Shown: positions 8,355 through 16,906 of the stretch, piece by piece | Numbering within the stretch: the stretch's first letter is position 1 | How the letters are laid out: each line of letters opens with the position of its first letter | Source: [Ruminococcus] torques ATCC 27756 | Lineage (GTDB): Bacteria > Bacillota > Clostridia > Lachnospirales > Lachnospiraceae | Direction: 5' to 3' | Assembly (NCBI RefSeq): GCF_000153925.1 | Contig: NZ_DS264376.1 | Location: 1-64,000, forward strand | DNA: 64,000 bases | Notes under the pieces: model-generated | Told to the model about the DNA's origin: nothing | Seen by the model: the letters and a program-made list of their open reading frames with translations, nothing else | Database searches by the model: none | Translations under genes and position numbers: made by a program

Positions 8355-10295
8355 ATGAGAGGAAAGACTACATTTCATATAAGATGGAAATTATTTTTTT
8401 ACGATGTGATCGTATTTGCAGTGACGTCTGTATTTCTGCTTGTATTATATGAAGGACCGGTAAAATTGACGCAGAGAGGGGAATTGCAGCAGATGCTTCT
8501 TGCATTTGTATGCGTATTTGCCTGCCGGCTGGTCGGAAAGATATATGGGCAGATATGGAGATACGGGGGAATTCAATGCTACATGCGTTTAGTTTGTACG
8601 GATTGTGTGGCATTTTTAATATATGTGATTTTGGAATCTGTTCTTCCGGTCGCTCATATCTCATTTCCGCGCCTTCTGGTGTTGAGTACGGTAAACACCA
8701 TGGGAGCGCTGATCATGAGAATGTCTTACCGTTATGCGTATAAGTGCAGCAACCTGGAAACTTTTTCAGGTAAAATTTTAGCCGCACTGCTGAAAATATT
8801 TGCCGGAATTGAAGTGGGGGAAACAAGAGACGATCAGAAGATCAAAGTGGCGATCATAGGGGCAGGAAATGTCGGAGTTACTCTGGCAGGGGAACTGTTG
8901 GCAAACAAGATGGCATCCTATGTGCCGAAATGTTTTGTGGATATCGATAAATCAAAAGGCGGACGAGAGATACAGGGACTTCCCGTATTATCTGAAAACG
9001 AGGCGACGTTTCAGAAACTGAAAAAATACGGAATACAGGAAATTATCTTTGCGCTGCCGTCTATGGCGGATGAAAGAAGAACAGAGCGATATCTTTATTA
9101 TAAAAATGCCGGATATAAAGTGAAGATGTACGATTATCCTAAGATGCAGATGGCAGGCGGAAAGAGATCGCTTCGAGAATTTGATATAGAAGAACTGCTA
9201 TTTAGAGCTCCGAGAAAGCTTACGAACGAAAAGACAGATGCTTATTATAATGATAAAGTAATCCTCGTCACAGGAGGAGGCGGGTCGATCGGATCGGAAC
9301 TGTGCAGACAGATTGTAAAAATGGGGCCGAAAAAATTGATCATCCTTGACGTTTATGAAAACGGAGCTTACGATCTTCAACAGGAGTTAAGAATCGCATA
9401 TGGCAACGAACCGGGCATCAGTGTGGAAATCGCTTCGATTACAGATTCAAAAGCAATGGAGCGTGTATTTTCAAAATATCATCCCCAGATCGTTATTAAT
9501 GCGGCTGCCCATAAACATGTTCCACTTATGGAAAATAACTGCATCGAAGCGATCAATAACAACGTGTTCGGAACGGCGGTTGTCGTTGAGATGTGCGAGA
9601 AATACGGCGCAGAACGCTTTATGATGGTTTCGACAGATAAAGCGGTTAATCCGACTAACGTGATGGGTGCAACGAAGAGAATGTGCGAAATGATCGTGCA
9701 AAGCGCCAGCATTAACGGAAAAGTAAAATACAGCGCGACAAGATTCGGAAACGTATTAGGAAGCGCAGGAAGTGTAATTCCTCTGTTTAAACGTCAGATC
9801 CAAAACGGTGGACCGATCACACTTACAGATAAAAGGATCATCCGCTACTTTATGACGATTCCGGAGGCGTCTCAGCTCGTGTTGGAGAGCGGCGTGATTG
9901 CTCACAATGGCGAACTGCTTGTTCTCGACATGGGAAAACCGATCAAGATACTGGATCTTGCAGAAAATATGATCCATCTGTCAGGAGCAAATAATATTAA
10001 GATCGTAGAGACAGGACTCCGTCCGGGAGAAAAGCTGTATGAAGAACTTCTTGTTAAGACAGAAGAACTTGATAAGACCGAAAACGATCTCATCTTTAGA
10101 GAAAAAGATAAGCCATTGCCGACAGAAGCAATCCGTGAAAAATTAAGAATGCTCAAAGACGTCTGTGAAAACGGAGACGATGAGCAGGCAAGAGAAATGC
10201 TGCGCAAAGTTGTGCCGACATTTAAAAGACCGGAAGAAGTGAACCGGGAAGTAGGCGATGAAGTAGAGCCGGAGGATAACAGCTTCCTTCGGTGA
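8355..10295 (+). CDS. Membrane-bound nucleoside-diphosphate-sugar 4,6-dehydratase (PglF/CapD/FlaA1-like)
   Basis: The family dehydrates UDP-GlcNAc (or a related sugar) to a 4-keto-6-deoxy sugar, the first step toward diacetylbacillosamine- or QuiNAc/FucNAc-type sugars. Four N-terminal membrane helices (about 10-130) are followed by a CoA-binding-like Rossmann domain (GAGNVG, about 172) and an extended SDR domain (VTGGGGSIGSE, about 305). The signature TDKAVNPTNVMGATKR carries the Met-Lys pair of this subfamily in place of YxxxK. The 646 aa length is standard. The 281 bp upstream shows no convincing gene or promoter. Confidence 0.9.
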   Translation: MRGKTTFHIRWKLFFYDVIVFAVTSVFLLVLYEGPVKLTQRGELQQMLLAFVCVFACRLVGKIYGQIWRYGGIQCYMRLVCTDCVAFLIYVILESVLPVAHISFPRLLVLSTVNTMGALIMRMSYRYAYKCSNLETFSGKILAALLKIFAGIEVGETRDDQKIKVAIIGAGNVGVTLAGELLANKMASYVPKCFVDIDKSKGGREIQGLPVLSENEATFQKLKKYGIQEIIFALPSMADERRTERYLYYKNAGYKVKMYDYPKMQMAGGKRSLREFDIEELLFRAPRKLTNEKTDAYYNDKVILVTGGGGSIGSELCRQIVKMGPKKLIILDVYENGAYDLQQELRIAYGNEPGISVEIASITDSKAMERVFSKYHPQIVINAAAHKHVPLMENNCIEAINNNVFGTAVVVEMCEKYGAERFMMVSTDKAVNPTNVMGATKRMCEMIVQSASINGKVKYSATRFGNVLGSAGSVIPLFKRQIQNGGPITLTDKRIIRYFMTIPEASQLVLESGVIAHNGELLVLDMGKPIKILDLAENMIHLSGANNIKIVETGLRPGEKLYEELLVKTEELDKTENDLIFREKDKPLPTEAIREKLRMLKDVCENGDDEQAREMLRKVVPTFKRPEEVNREVGDEVEPEDNSFLR

Positions 10296-10446
10296 AGAAT
10301 GAAAGCCTGAAATTCTTGGATAAGGTGAAGAGATACGATGAAAAGTGCGGATCGGCATTGGCAGATAAAGTGTGCGGCAGGAGTAATCAAAAGGAAAATA
10401 ATATAATAAACATAAGTAAAAAGAAAGAATCTACAGGAGAGAGAAA

Positions 10447-11073
10447 ATGAAGAGGAAAGCTTATGACGGGATTTATAATCAATACATTAAGCGGGGAATT
10501 GATTTTTGTCTTGCATTGGTCGGTCTGATCATTGCAGCAATTCCGATGGCAATCGTTGCAGTTGCTATTAAAGCGGAATCAAAAGGTCCTGTGATCTTTA
10601 AACAGGATCGAATCGGTTATAAGGGAAAAGTATATAAAATGTATAAATTTCGCAGCATGTGTGTCGGAGCAGAAAAAGGAGGCGTTTATTCGGATAATAA
10701 AGACAGCCGCGTGACAAAAGTCGGAAAATTCATACGCGCAACGAGTATTGATGAACTGCCCCAGCTTGTGAATATTTTGAAAGGGGATATGGCGCTGATC
10801 GGTTTTCGCAGTCCGCTTACATATCATCCGTGGCCATGGAGTGAATATACAGAGGAACAGAAGAAGATGTTTAACGTACGTCCGGGAATTACAGGCTGGG
10901 CGCAGGTGAACGGAAGAAAAACAGTTGAATGGAATAAACGTATCGAATTGAACGGTTGGTATGCAGAGCATGTTTCCTTTTGGTTGGACGTAAAGATTTT
11001 ATTTATGACAGTATTTAAAGTACTTACAAATGCCGACAACGAAAACGTCGGAGAAACAGTGAAACAAAAATAG
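10447..11073 (+). CDS. Initiating sugar-phosphate transferase, PglC-like
   Basis: This is a monotopic phosphoglycosyl transferase that loads the first sugar-phosphate onto undecaprenyl phosphate at the inner membrane face. It has an N-terminal re-entrant hydrophobic segment (about 15-38), the basic KMYKFRSM motif, DELPQLVNILKGDM, and the tail segment RPGITGWAQVNGR. At 208 aa it is the small catalytic-core type rather than the long WbaP type. It follows the PglF-like dehydratase, so the first sugar is probably the modified amino sugar made by that enzyme. Confidence 0.92.
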   Translation: MKRKAYDGIYNQYIKRGIDFCLALVGLIIAAIPMAIVAVAIKAESKGPVIFKQDRIGYKGKVYKMYKFRSMCVGAEKGGVYSDNKDSRVTKVGKFIRATSIDELPQLVNILKGDMALIGFRSPLTYHPWPWSEYTEEQKKMFNVRPGITGWAQVNGRKTVEWNKRIELNGWYAEHVSFWLDVKILFMTVFKVLTNADNENVGETVKQK

Positions 11074-11156
11074 AAACAGATATTGCTATAGAAAATGACG
11101 GAAGATCAAATAAAACGATCAAAAGAAAAGCAGACAAAAACAGAGGGGATGATCAG

Positions 11157-11999
11157 ATGCCATTAAAATTGATGTATATTACAAATTCAGAAGATGTCGC
11201 TCACATTGCAGAAGAAGCAGGCGTTGACCGTATTTTTGTCGATATGGAATATATCGGCAAAACCGACCGGCAGGGCGGGATGGACACAGTGCAGTCCAGA
11301 CATACGGCGGATGATGTGAGGAGGCTTGCGCAGTGCTTAAATAAATCAGAGCTGTTTGTAAGAGTAAATCCGATTCATGAAAAAACAGATAAATATAGCT
11401 CGTCAAAAGAAGAAATCGACGAAGTGATCGAAGCCGGAGCGGATCTCTTGATGCTGCCTTATTTTAAAACGGCAGAGGAAGTTCAGACATTTGTAAAATA
11501 TGTGGATGGCAGAGCAAAAACAGTTCTTTTGGTTGAAACACCCGAAGCGGCGGCTATTGCAGAGAATCTGGTAAAAATTCCGGGGATTGATGAGATGTTT
11601 ATCGGATTGAATGATTTATCACTAGGTTACGGTAAAAATTTTATGTTTGAACTGCTGCTTGACGGTACGGTTGAAGAACTCTGTCTGAAATTCAGAAAAG
11701 GCGGAATCCCTTATGGATTTGGCGGAATTGCTTCATTAGGGAAAGGAATGCTTCCTTCGGAATATGTGATCAAAGAACATTATCGTCTTGGTTCTACATG
11801 TGCGATTTTGTCACGGAGTTTCTGCAGGACAGATCAAGTGACAGACTTAAAAGAGATTCAGAAGATTTTTGAAACTGAATTGCCGAAAATACGGGAACTT
11901 GAAGAAGAATGCAGAGTATATAGTGAATATTTTTGGAAAAACAGACAACAGGTTGAGACAAAAATAAGACAAATCTGCGAATGTGAGGATGCGAAATGA
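11157..11999 (+). CDS. HpcH/HpaI (CitE-like) aldolase family protein
   Basis: Enzymes of this fold cleave or form C-C bonds of 2-keto acids or acyl-CoAs with a divalent metal. The expected elements are visible: VDMEYIG near the start, FVRVNP with the conserved Arg, the metal ligands in VETPEA and GLNDLSLGYG, and a C-terminal helical segment. It is 280 aa long. It overlaps the next gene by 4 nt (ATGA), so the two are translationally coupled. In a capsule locus it probably makes or cleaves a small keto acid that the dehydrogenase then reduces; the true substrate is not deducible. Confidence 0.82.
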   Translation: MPLKLMYITNSEDVAHIAEEAGVDRIFVDMEYIGKTDRQGGMDTVQSRHTADDVRRLAQCLNKSELFVRVNPIHEKTDKYSSSKEEIDEVIEAGADLLMLPYFKTAEEVQTFVKYVDGRAKTVLLVETPEAAAIAENLVKIPGIDEMFIGLNDLSLGYGKNFMFELLLDGTVEELCLKFRKGGIPYGFGGIASLGKGMLPSEYVIKEHYRLGSTCAILSRSFCRTDQVTDLKEIQKIFETELPKIRELEEECRVYSEYFWKNRQQVETKIRQICECEDAK

Positions 12000-12925
12000 A
12001 TTTATTAGTAACAGGAGCATGGCAAGGAGCAAAAGACGGGATTGAACAATTAAAAACGCTGGGGCATCAGGTAGAATTTTTGCAGTTTGAAAAAGATGAG
12101 CTTCCGTGTTCATATGAATGGGTTGAAGGAGTTATATGCAACGGACTATTTCTTTCGCATCCGATCAAGCGATTTACTCATTTAAAATATATTCAACTGA
12201 CAAGCGCCGGATTTGACAGAGTTGATATGCAGTATGTAAAAAAACATAATATTGAGATACATAATGCAAGAGGGGTATATAGTATCCCAATGGCAGAGTT
12301 CGCAATATTCGGAGTATTAGAACTGTATAAACAAGGCAAATTCTTTCAGCAGAATCAGGCGGAAAAACGGTGGGAAAAACAAAGAAATCTGTCAGAATTG
12401 TTCGGAAAGCAAGTATGCATTGCAGGCTGCGGCAATGTCGGAACAGAATGTGCAAAACGTTTCTCTGCTTTTGGATGCAGAATAACGGGTGTAGATCTGT
12501 ATCCGAGAGAAGATGAAAACTATGGAAAAATGGTTGGAATCGAGAACCTGTCCGACGTTCTCTCCAAAAGTGATATCGTTATATTGACTTTGCCGCTGAC
12601 TAAGGAGACAAGGCATTTGATGAACGAAGAAAAATTCAGCCAAATGAAAGACGGGGCGATCCTTGTAAATATTGCAAGAGGCGCTGTCGTAGATACAGAA
12701 GCGTTGATGCGGGAGATGCCAAGACTTGGCGGAGCGGTGCTGGATGTGTTTGAAGAAGAACCGCTGCGGGAAGATAGTCCGTTATGGGAGATGGAGAAAG
12801 TTATAGTGACACCGCATAACAGCTTTGTCGGGGATGGAAATGCCCGGAGACTGGCAGGAGTGATCTATGAAAATATAAGGAGAGAATTAAGTGATAAATA
12901 TACAAGTTTTAAAAGTAATGTTTAA
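11996..12925 (+). CDS. NAD-dependent D-2-hydroxyacid dehydrogenase
   Basis: This enzyme interconverts a 2-keto acid and a D-2-hydroxy acid. It has the nucleotide-binding motif AGCGNVGTECAKRF followed by an acidic VDLYP strand end, and catalytic Arg in NIARGAVVD, Glu in DVFEEEPL and His in VTPHNS. The 309 aa length fits. It is coupled to the aldolase by a 4 nt overlap. A good GTG start with AAGGAG for the following ATP-grasp gene lies inside its 3' end (12891), continuing the tight chain of overlapping genes. It is the last gene with flank-like composition; AT content rises right after it. Confidence 0.88.
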   Translation: MNLLVTGAWQGAKDGIEQLKTLGHQVEFLQFEKDELPCSYEWVEGVICNGLFLSHPIKRFTHLKYIQLTSAGFDRVDMQYVKKHNIEIHNARGVYSIPMAEFAIFGVLELYKQGKFFQQNQAEKRWEKQRNLSELFGKQVCIAGCGNVGTECAKRFSAFGCRITGVDLYPREDENYGKMVGIENLSDVLSKSDIVILTLPLTKETRHLMNEEKFSQMKDGAILVNIARGAVVDTEALMREMPRLGGAVLDVFEEEPLREDSPLWEMEKVIVTPHNSFVGDGNARRLAGVIYENIRRELSDKYTSFKSNV

Positions 12926-12954
12926 TAAAATGGATTCATGTATAAAAATGAACC

Positions 12955-12964
12955 GGGGGGGGGG
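12955..12964 (+). repeat. G10 homopolymer at the 5' end of the ATP-grasp gene
   Basis: Ten consecutive G residues stand in strongly AT-rich DNA. The frame opened by GTG 12891 (ribosome site AAGGAG 12876-12883) or ATG 12918/12930/12948 reads into the tract and, with ten G, stops at 13023-13025. With nine G it would join the long ATP-grasp frame without a stop. This is the arrangement of a slipped-strand phase-variable gene. Confidence 0.75.
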
Positions 12965-12981
12965 TAAATCTTTTTTACAGA

Positions 12982-13887
12982 ATGCGTTATGGAATGGGAA
13001 TTGTTTGGAATTATCTAAGATATAAAGCGACTATTTCCGATTATTTTGAGTTGAGGTTTTTTGAAAAAAACAGCAAAGAGAAAAAGGAATATTTGACATC
13101 TAAAGATGGATTGCGTTTTGCACAGTATGTCGATTCACAAGAGGTTTTTACTCAGTTATGCAGTAAAAAAGAAATGTATCGTGAATTGAAAAAATATGTG
13201 AAGCGAGATCAATTATATTCAGCCGAATCTAAAAAGGAAGATTTTGAAAAATTTGTAGATAAGCATAATTCATTTTTATATAAGCCAGATGTGGCTGATT
13301 GCGGTAGAGGGATAGAAAAATGGACAGTTTCAAAAGGAAGTATTGAAGATTTGTATAATAAATTTAAAGAAAGTCCAGCAGTTTTGGATGAATTAGTAAC
13401 ACAACATCAAGAATTGAGTAAATTAAACCCTAGTAGTGTAAATACAATAAGAATATTTACAGTTATGATCGGGAATGAATGTGAAATTATAGGGGCAGCT
13501 TTAAGGATGGGCGTAGGAGATACCGTTATAGATAATTATTCAGCAGGGGGAGTTGTAGGCTCGATAGATGAAAAAACGGGGATTGTAAGAGATGATGGGG
13601 AGGATGCAATCGGAAGAAGATATGAGATGCATCCAACTTCAAAAATAAGAATGAAAGGATTTAAAATTCCGAATTGGGAAACTGTTATAGAATTTGTTCG
13701 AGAATGCGCACAGAACTATCCGCTGAAATATGTGGCTTGGGATATTGCTATCAGAGAAAATGATTGTGTATTGATTGAAGCTAATCCAAATGGAATGGCA
13801 AATGTAATTCAAATTGCGGGAGCAAAAGGAAGAAAGAAGCAATATGAAGAATTAAGAAGAAAAATAGAGGAAATAAGGAGAAACTAA
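12982..13887 (+). CDS. ATP-grasp family ligase of sugar-transfer type (probably phase-OFF here)
   Basis: The 301 aa frame resembles the 'sugar-transfer associated ATP-grasp' family of polysaccharide loci. It carries a lysine-bearing strand (FLYKPDVADCGRGIEKW), LDELVTQH, NPSSVNTIRIFTV, and the metal-binding end KYVAWDIAIREND...LIEANPNG. ATP-grasp enzymes activate a carboxylate as acyl phosphate and join it to an amine or thiol. ATG 12982 has no ribosome site. The better start is GTG 12891, which needs one G fewer in the tract at 12955-12964 and would give 331 aa with a fuller N-terminus. As written, full-length translation is therefore blocked. The stop overlaps the next ATG by one base. Confidence 0.8.
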   Translation: MRYGMGIVWNYLRYKATISDYFELRFFEKNSKEKKEYLTSKDGLRFAQYVDSQEVFTQLCSKKEMYRELKKYVKRDQLYSAESKKEDFEKFVDKHNSFLYKPDVADCGRGIEKWTVSKGSIEDLYNKFKESPAVLDELVTQHQELSKLNPSSVNTIRIFTVMIGNECEIIGAALRMGVGDTVIDNYSAGGVVGSIDEKTGIVRDDGEDAIGRRYEMHPTSKIRMKGFKIPNWETVIEFVRECAQNYPLKYVAWDIAIRENDCVLIEANPNGMANVIQIAGAKGRKKQYEELRRKIEEIRRN

Positions 13888-15518
13888 TGTCATATTATAG
13901 TGCAGAAGAAATGAAAAAAACTTTGAAGGATTACCCAAAGTTTCAAAAAAGGTTATATTGCAGAGGATTTTTAATTACAAATGAAAAACAAAATGTAAAT
14001 TTAGAATATCCGTTTTATGCAAATTGGAAAGAAGAAACGATAGGACATTCATTTTATATGTATACGCATAAGGAGACATATGCTTATACATTTGAAAAAA
14101 ATCAAGTTATACATTTTATAATAGGACATGCATATGATCCATATAATATGCTTGTTAATGAAAATGAAATTTTGAAAAAATTAGCTTCGGCTAGGGAAAA
14201 AAGTGAAGCTGATTATTGGGATGCAGAGAGCAATTTGACGGGTGTTTTTTGTGTAGGATATGTAACGGAAAATCAAATTGTTTATACAACTGATTGTGCA
14301 GGAATGCAGCTTGTTTATCATGGAATAATTGGCGATAAGCTCTATATTACTTCACATGCAAAGTTAGTCGCAGATTTAAAAGGGTTGAAACAACCTGAAT
14401 ATATAGAGAGGCTTACAACAAATAAGTATTGGCATTATTGGGGGACATGGCTTCCGGGGGATTTGTCACCATTTGATGAACTGAAAAGAATGGTTCCGAA
14501 TCATTTTGGATCATATGAAAAAAAACAAAATAGTATAGAAGTGGTAAGATTTTATCCAACTGAGAAAATTGTAGAGACGAAGACACAAGAAGAATATGAA
14601 AATACAATTCATGAATTAGGAAACATTATGTCGAATACAATGGAATGTATTGCAAAAAAATGGCCTGAAAAGAAAGTGTCTATTTCGGTGACTGGTGGAA
14701 GGGACAGTATGACAGCATTGTCATGTGCTAATAAAGTGTATGATAAGCTACATTATTTCAGCTATATATCCAATGTTGATGAATCTGTTGATGCCTATGC
14801 GGCGAAAGAGATTTTAGCACATTTAGGACTTGAACATGAACTTTATGAAATTCCTGAAAACTGGGATGGATATAAAGATTTGCCAGTGTTTAAAAAGGTT
14901 ATGGAATGTAATAATGGATGCATTGGTGCAAACAATACAAATGATTTGAAAAAACGGTTATATTTTACAGAGAATCCTCCATGTGATATGGAAATTAAAT
15001 CATGGGTAAATGAGATGGGACGCGGATGGTATTATAATAAATATAATAAAAAGAAATTTCCGCAATATCCGTATGCAAGTTATTGGAGAGCAATGCACAA
15101 AGTTTATGTTGGTAAATATTTGATCAAAGAGACAGATAATGTATTTGCAGAATATTTAAGAAAGTATTATGATAAAAAAACTTTTGATAATCTTTCGTGG
15201 TTAGAATTATATTTTTGGGAATTTGCGTGGAGTGGCGGAGAAGGGATTTTTTTGACTACAGAACATAGAGTTTCTTATGATATTACGATTCCATTTAATA
15301 ATAGAAAATATGTGGAATTAATGCTGACAGTTCCATTAGAAAAACGTAAGGTAGATGATATACCGATTGATTTGATTACATATATGGAACCGAGAATAGC
15401 TGAGACAGGAATAACTGTGCATGATATTTCACATACAAATTTTCGGGCGTTTGTTGTGCGTAATTATTTGGAAATATTTTCAAAGATTAGGTTTGGAAGA
15501 AAAAGGGAGAAGTTTTAA
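13887..15518 (+). CDS. Asparagine-synthetase-like ATP-pyrophosphatase with degenerate glutaminase domain
   Basis: The C-terminal half has the PP-loop VTGGRDS (residues 268-274), which corresponds to SGGxDS of AsnB-type enzymes that adenylate a carboxylate. The N-terminal half keeps the class-II glutaminase-like fold features (GVFCVGYV, TTDCAGMQLVYHG, LYITSHAKLVADL). It begins MSYYS, so the nucleophile Cys2 is absent. This mirrors beta-lactam synthetase and carbapenam synthetase, which lost glutaminase and form amide bonds with a substrate amine instead of ammonia. The length is 543 aa. It has AAGGAG before the ATG and overlaps the ATP-grasp stop by one base. Its product is unknown; with the ATP-grasp and hydroxyacid genes it suggests amide-type tailoring of a sugar. 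Confidence 0.75.
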   Translation: MSYYSAEEMKKTLKDYPKFQKRLYCRGFLITNEKQNVNLEYPFYANWKEETIGHSFYMYTHKETYAYTFEKNQVIHFIIGHAYDPYNMLVNENEILKKLASAREKSEADYWDAESNLTGVFCVGYVTENQIVYTTDCAGMQLVYHGIIGDKLYITSHAKLVADLKGLKQPEYIERLTTNKYWHYWGTWLPGDLSPFDELKRMVPNHFGSYEKKQNSIEVVRFYPTEKIVETKTQEEYENTIHELGNIMSNTMECIAKKWPEKKVSISVTGGRDSMTALSCANKVYDKLHYFSYISNVDESVDAYAAKEILAHLGLEHELYEIPENWDGYKDLPVFKKVMECNNGCIGANNTNDLKKRLYFTENPPCDMEIKSWVNEMGRGWYYNKYNKKKFPQYPYASYWRAMHKVYVGKYLIKETDNVFAEYLRKYYDKKTFDNLSWLELYFWEFAWSGGEGIFLTTEHRVSYDITIPFNNRKYVELMLTVPLEKRKVDDIPIDLITYMEPRIAETGITVHDISHTNFRAFVVRNYLEIFSKIRFGRKREKF

Positions 15519-16888
15519 TGGGGTATGGAATAATAACACTGTTGCCAGCATTGCTGGTCATTGTTGTTGCGATAAAGTCTAAAAGAACGACAGAGGCATT
15601 GTTGATAGGATGTGTTTCATCATATTTGATTATTGCTGCTGCAAATAAAAGTAATCCGGTAACATTAATGGTAGATTCATTTTTTAAAGTAGTTACAGAT
15701 TATGATACAGTATGGTTGTTGATTGTTTGTGGACTTTTTGGCAGTTTGATAGCGGTTATAAATGCTGCGAGAGGAACTCATGCGATTGCTAATTTATTGG
15801 GAAAAATTTGTAAAACAGGTAAAAGTACATTATTTACGTCATGGTTATTGGGAATTATTATTTTTGTTGATGATTATATGAATATTATGACTATTAGTGC
15901 TTGTACCAAAAAATTATCTGATTTAAGAAAAGTGCCAAGGGAAGCACTTGCATATGTTATTGATTCTACTGGTGCACCTGTATGTGTATTATTGCCATTT
16001 TCAACGTGGGCGATTTTCTTTGCAGGAATTTTTTATGAACAGTCAGAAATTGTAGATTTGGGATATGGTAGTGCGATGGTAACGTATATACATGCGATTC
16101 CATATATGTTTTATGCATTAGTAGCAGTCATTATCGTACCATTATTTATATTTGGGGTAATACCGAGATTAGGCGCTATGAAAAGAGCATATAAGCGCGT
16201 TGAAGAAACAGGAGAAGTGTATAGCAAAGAAAGTCAGAAGTGGAATAAAAATGAAAATGAAGAAGTTAATAAAGAAGCAAAAGTTGTGGATTTTCTTTTG
16301 CCAATCTTGACAATGATTATAGTTCAATTAACAGTAGGAGATATGTTTATTGCAATTATAGCGGCGATACTTGCAGCAGGAATTATTTATATCCCGCGCA
16401 AAAAGATGAGAACGAATCAGTTCTGTGATTTATGGGTTCAAGGATTTGCGGATTCAGTTTCTGCATTGGTAATTATTGTTGCTGCTTTGTGGATGAGGCA
16501 GGCATCAGCAGATATTAATTTGCCAGACTATGTGATTAGTGTAGTTGAACCATTTGTAAATGCTAATATATATCCTTTGGTAGCATTTATTGTTGTAGCA
16601 GTGTTGGGCTTTATAACAGGAAGTAACTGGGGAATACCGGCGGTTTGTGCGCCTATTATTATTCCATTAGGTGCTGCGTGTGGAGCAAATTTATTAATTG
16701 TAATAGCGGCTATTGTATGTGGTGGAACTTTCTGTAGTCATGCTTGTTTTTATTCAGATGCTACAGTTATAACATCTTCCAGTTGTGGGATTGAAAATAT
16801 GGAACATGTTTATTCACAGTTGCCATATACGATGATTGCAGCAGGTATAGCAAGTATTTTGTTTTTAATAGCCGGTTTCATTTTTTGA
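15518..16888 (+). CDS. NhaC-like Na+/H+ antiporter family transporter
   Basis: This 456 aa protein has many hydrophobic helices in the pattern of the NhaC / PF03553 family, with conserved segments FVDDYMNIMT, IDSTGAPVCVLLPFSTWAIF and GSNWGIPAVCAPI. Family members exchange Na+ for H+ or for small organic acids and amines (malate/lactate or arginine/ornithine types). Its ATG overlaps the previous stop by one base. Location inside a carboxylate-handling cassette suggests uptake or extrusion of a small organic acid linked to the aldolase/ligase genes rather than pH homeostasis; this is inference. Confidence 0.85.
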   Translation: MGYGIITLLPALLVIVVAIKSKRTTEALLIGCVSSYLIIAAANKSNPVTLMVDSFFKVVTDYDTVWLLIVCGLFGSLIAVINAARGTHAIANLLGKICKTGKSTLFTSWLLGIIIFVDDYMNIMTISACTKKLSDLRKVPREALAYVIDSTGAPVCVLLPFSTWAIFFAGIFYEQSEIVDLGYGSAMVTYIHAIPYMFYALVAVIIVPLFIFGVIPRLGAMKRAYKRVEETGEVYSKESQKWNKNENEEVNKEAKVVDFLLPILTMIIVQLTVGDMFIAIIAAILAAGIIYIPRKKMRTNQFCDLWVQGFADSVSALVIIVAALWMRQASADINLPDYVISVVEPFVNANIYPLVAFIVVAVLGFITGSNWGIPAVCAPIIIPLGAACGANLLIVIAAIVCGGTFCSHACFYSDATVITSSSCGIENMEHVYSQLPYTMIAAGIASILFLIAGFIF

Positions 16889-16906
16889 TAAGGGGGAAAG
16901 AGCTAA

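Noticed and set aside
12955..12964. G10 as a plain sequencing error
   Set aside because: It cannot be excluded from one sequence, but two further long G runs in the same AT-rich locus, one in an intact frame, make biological tracts more likely.
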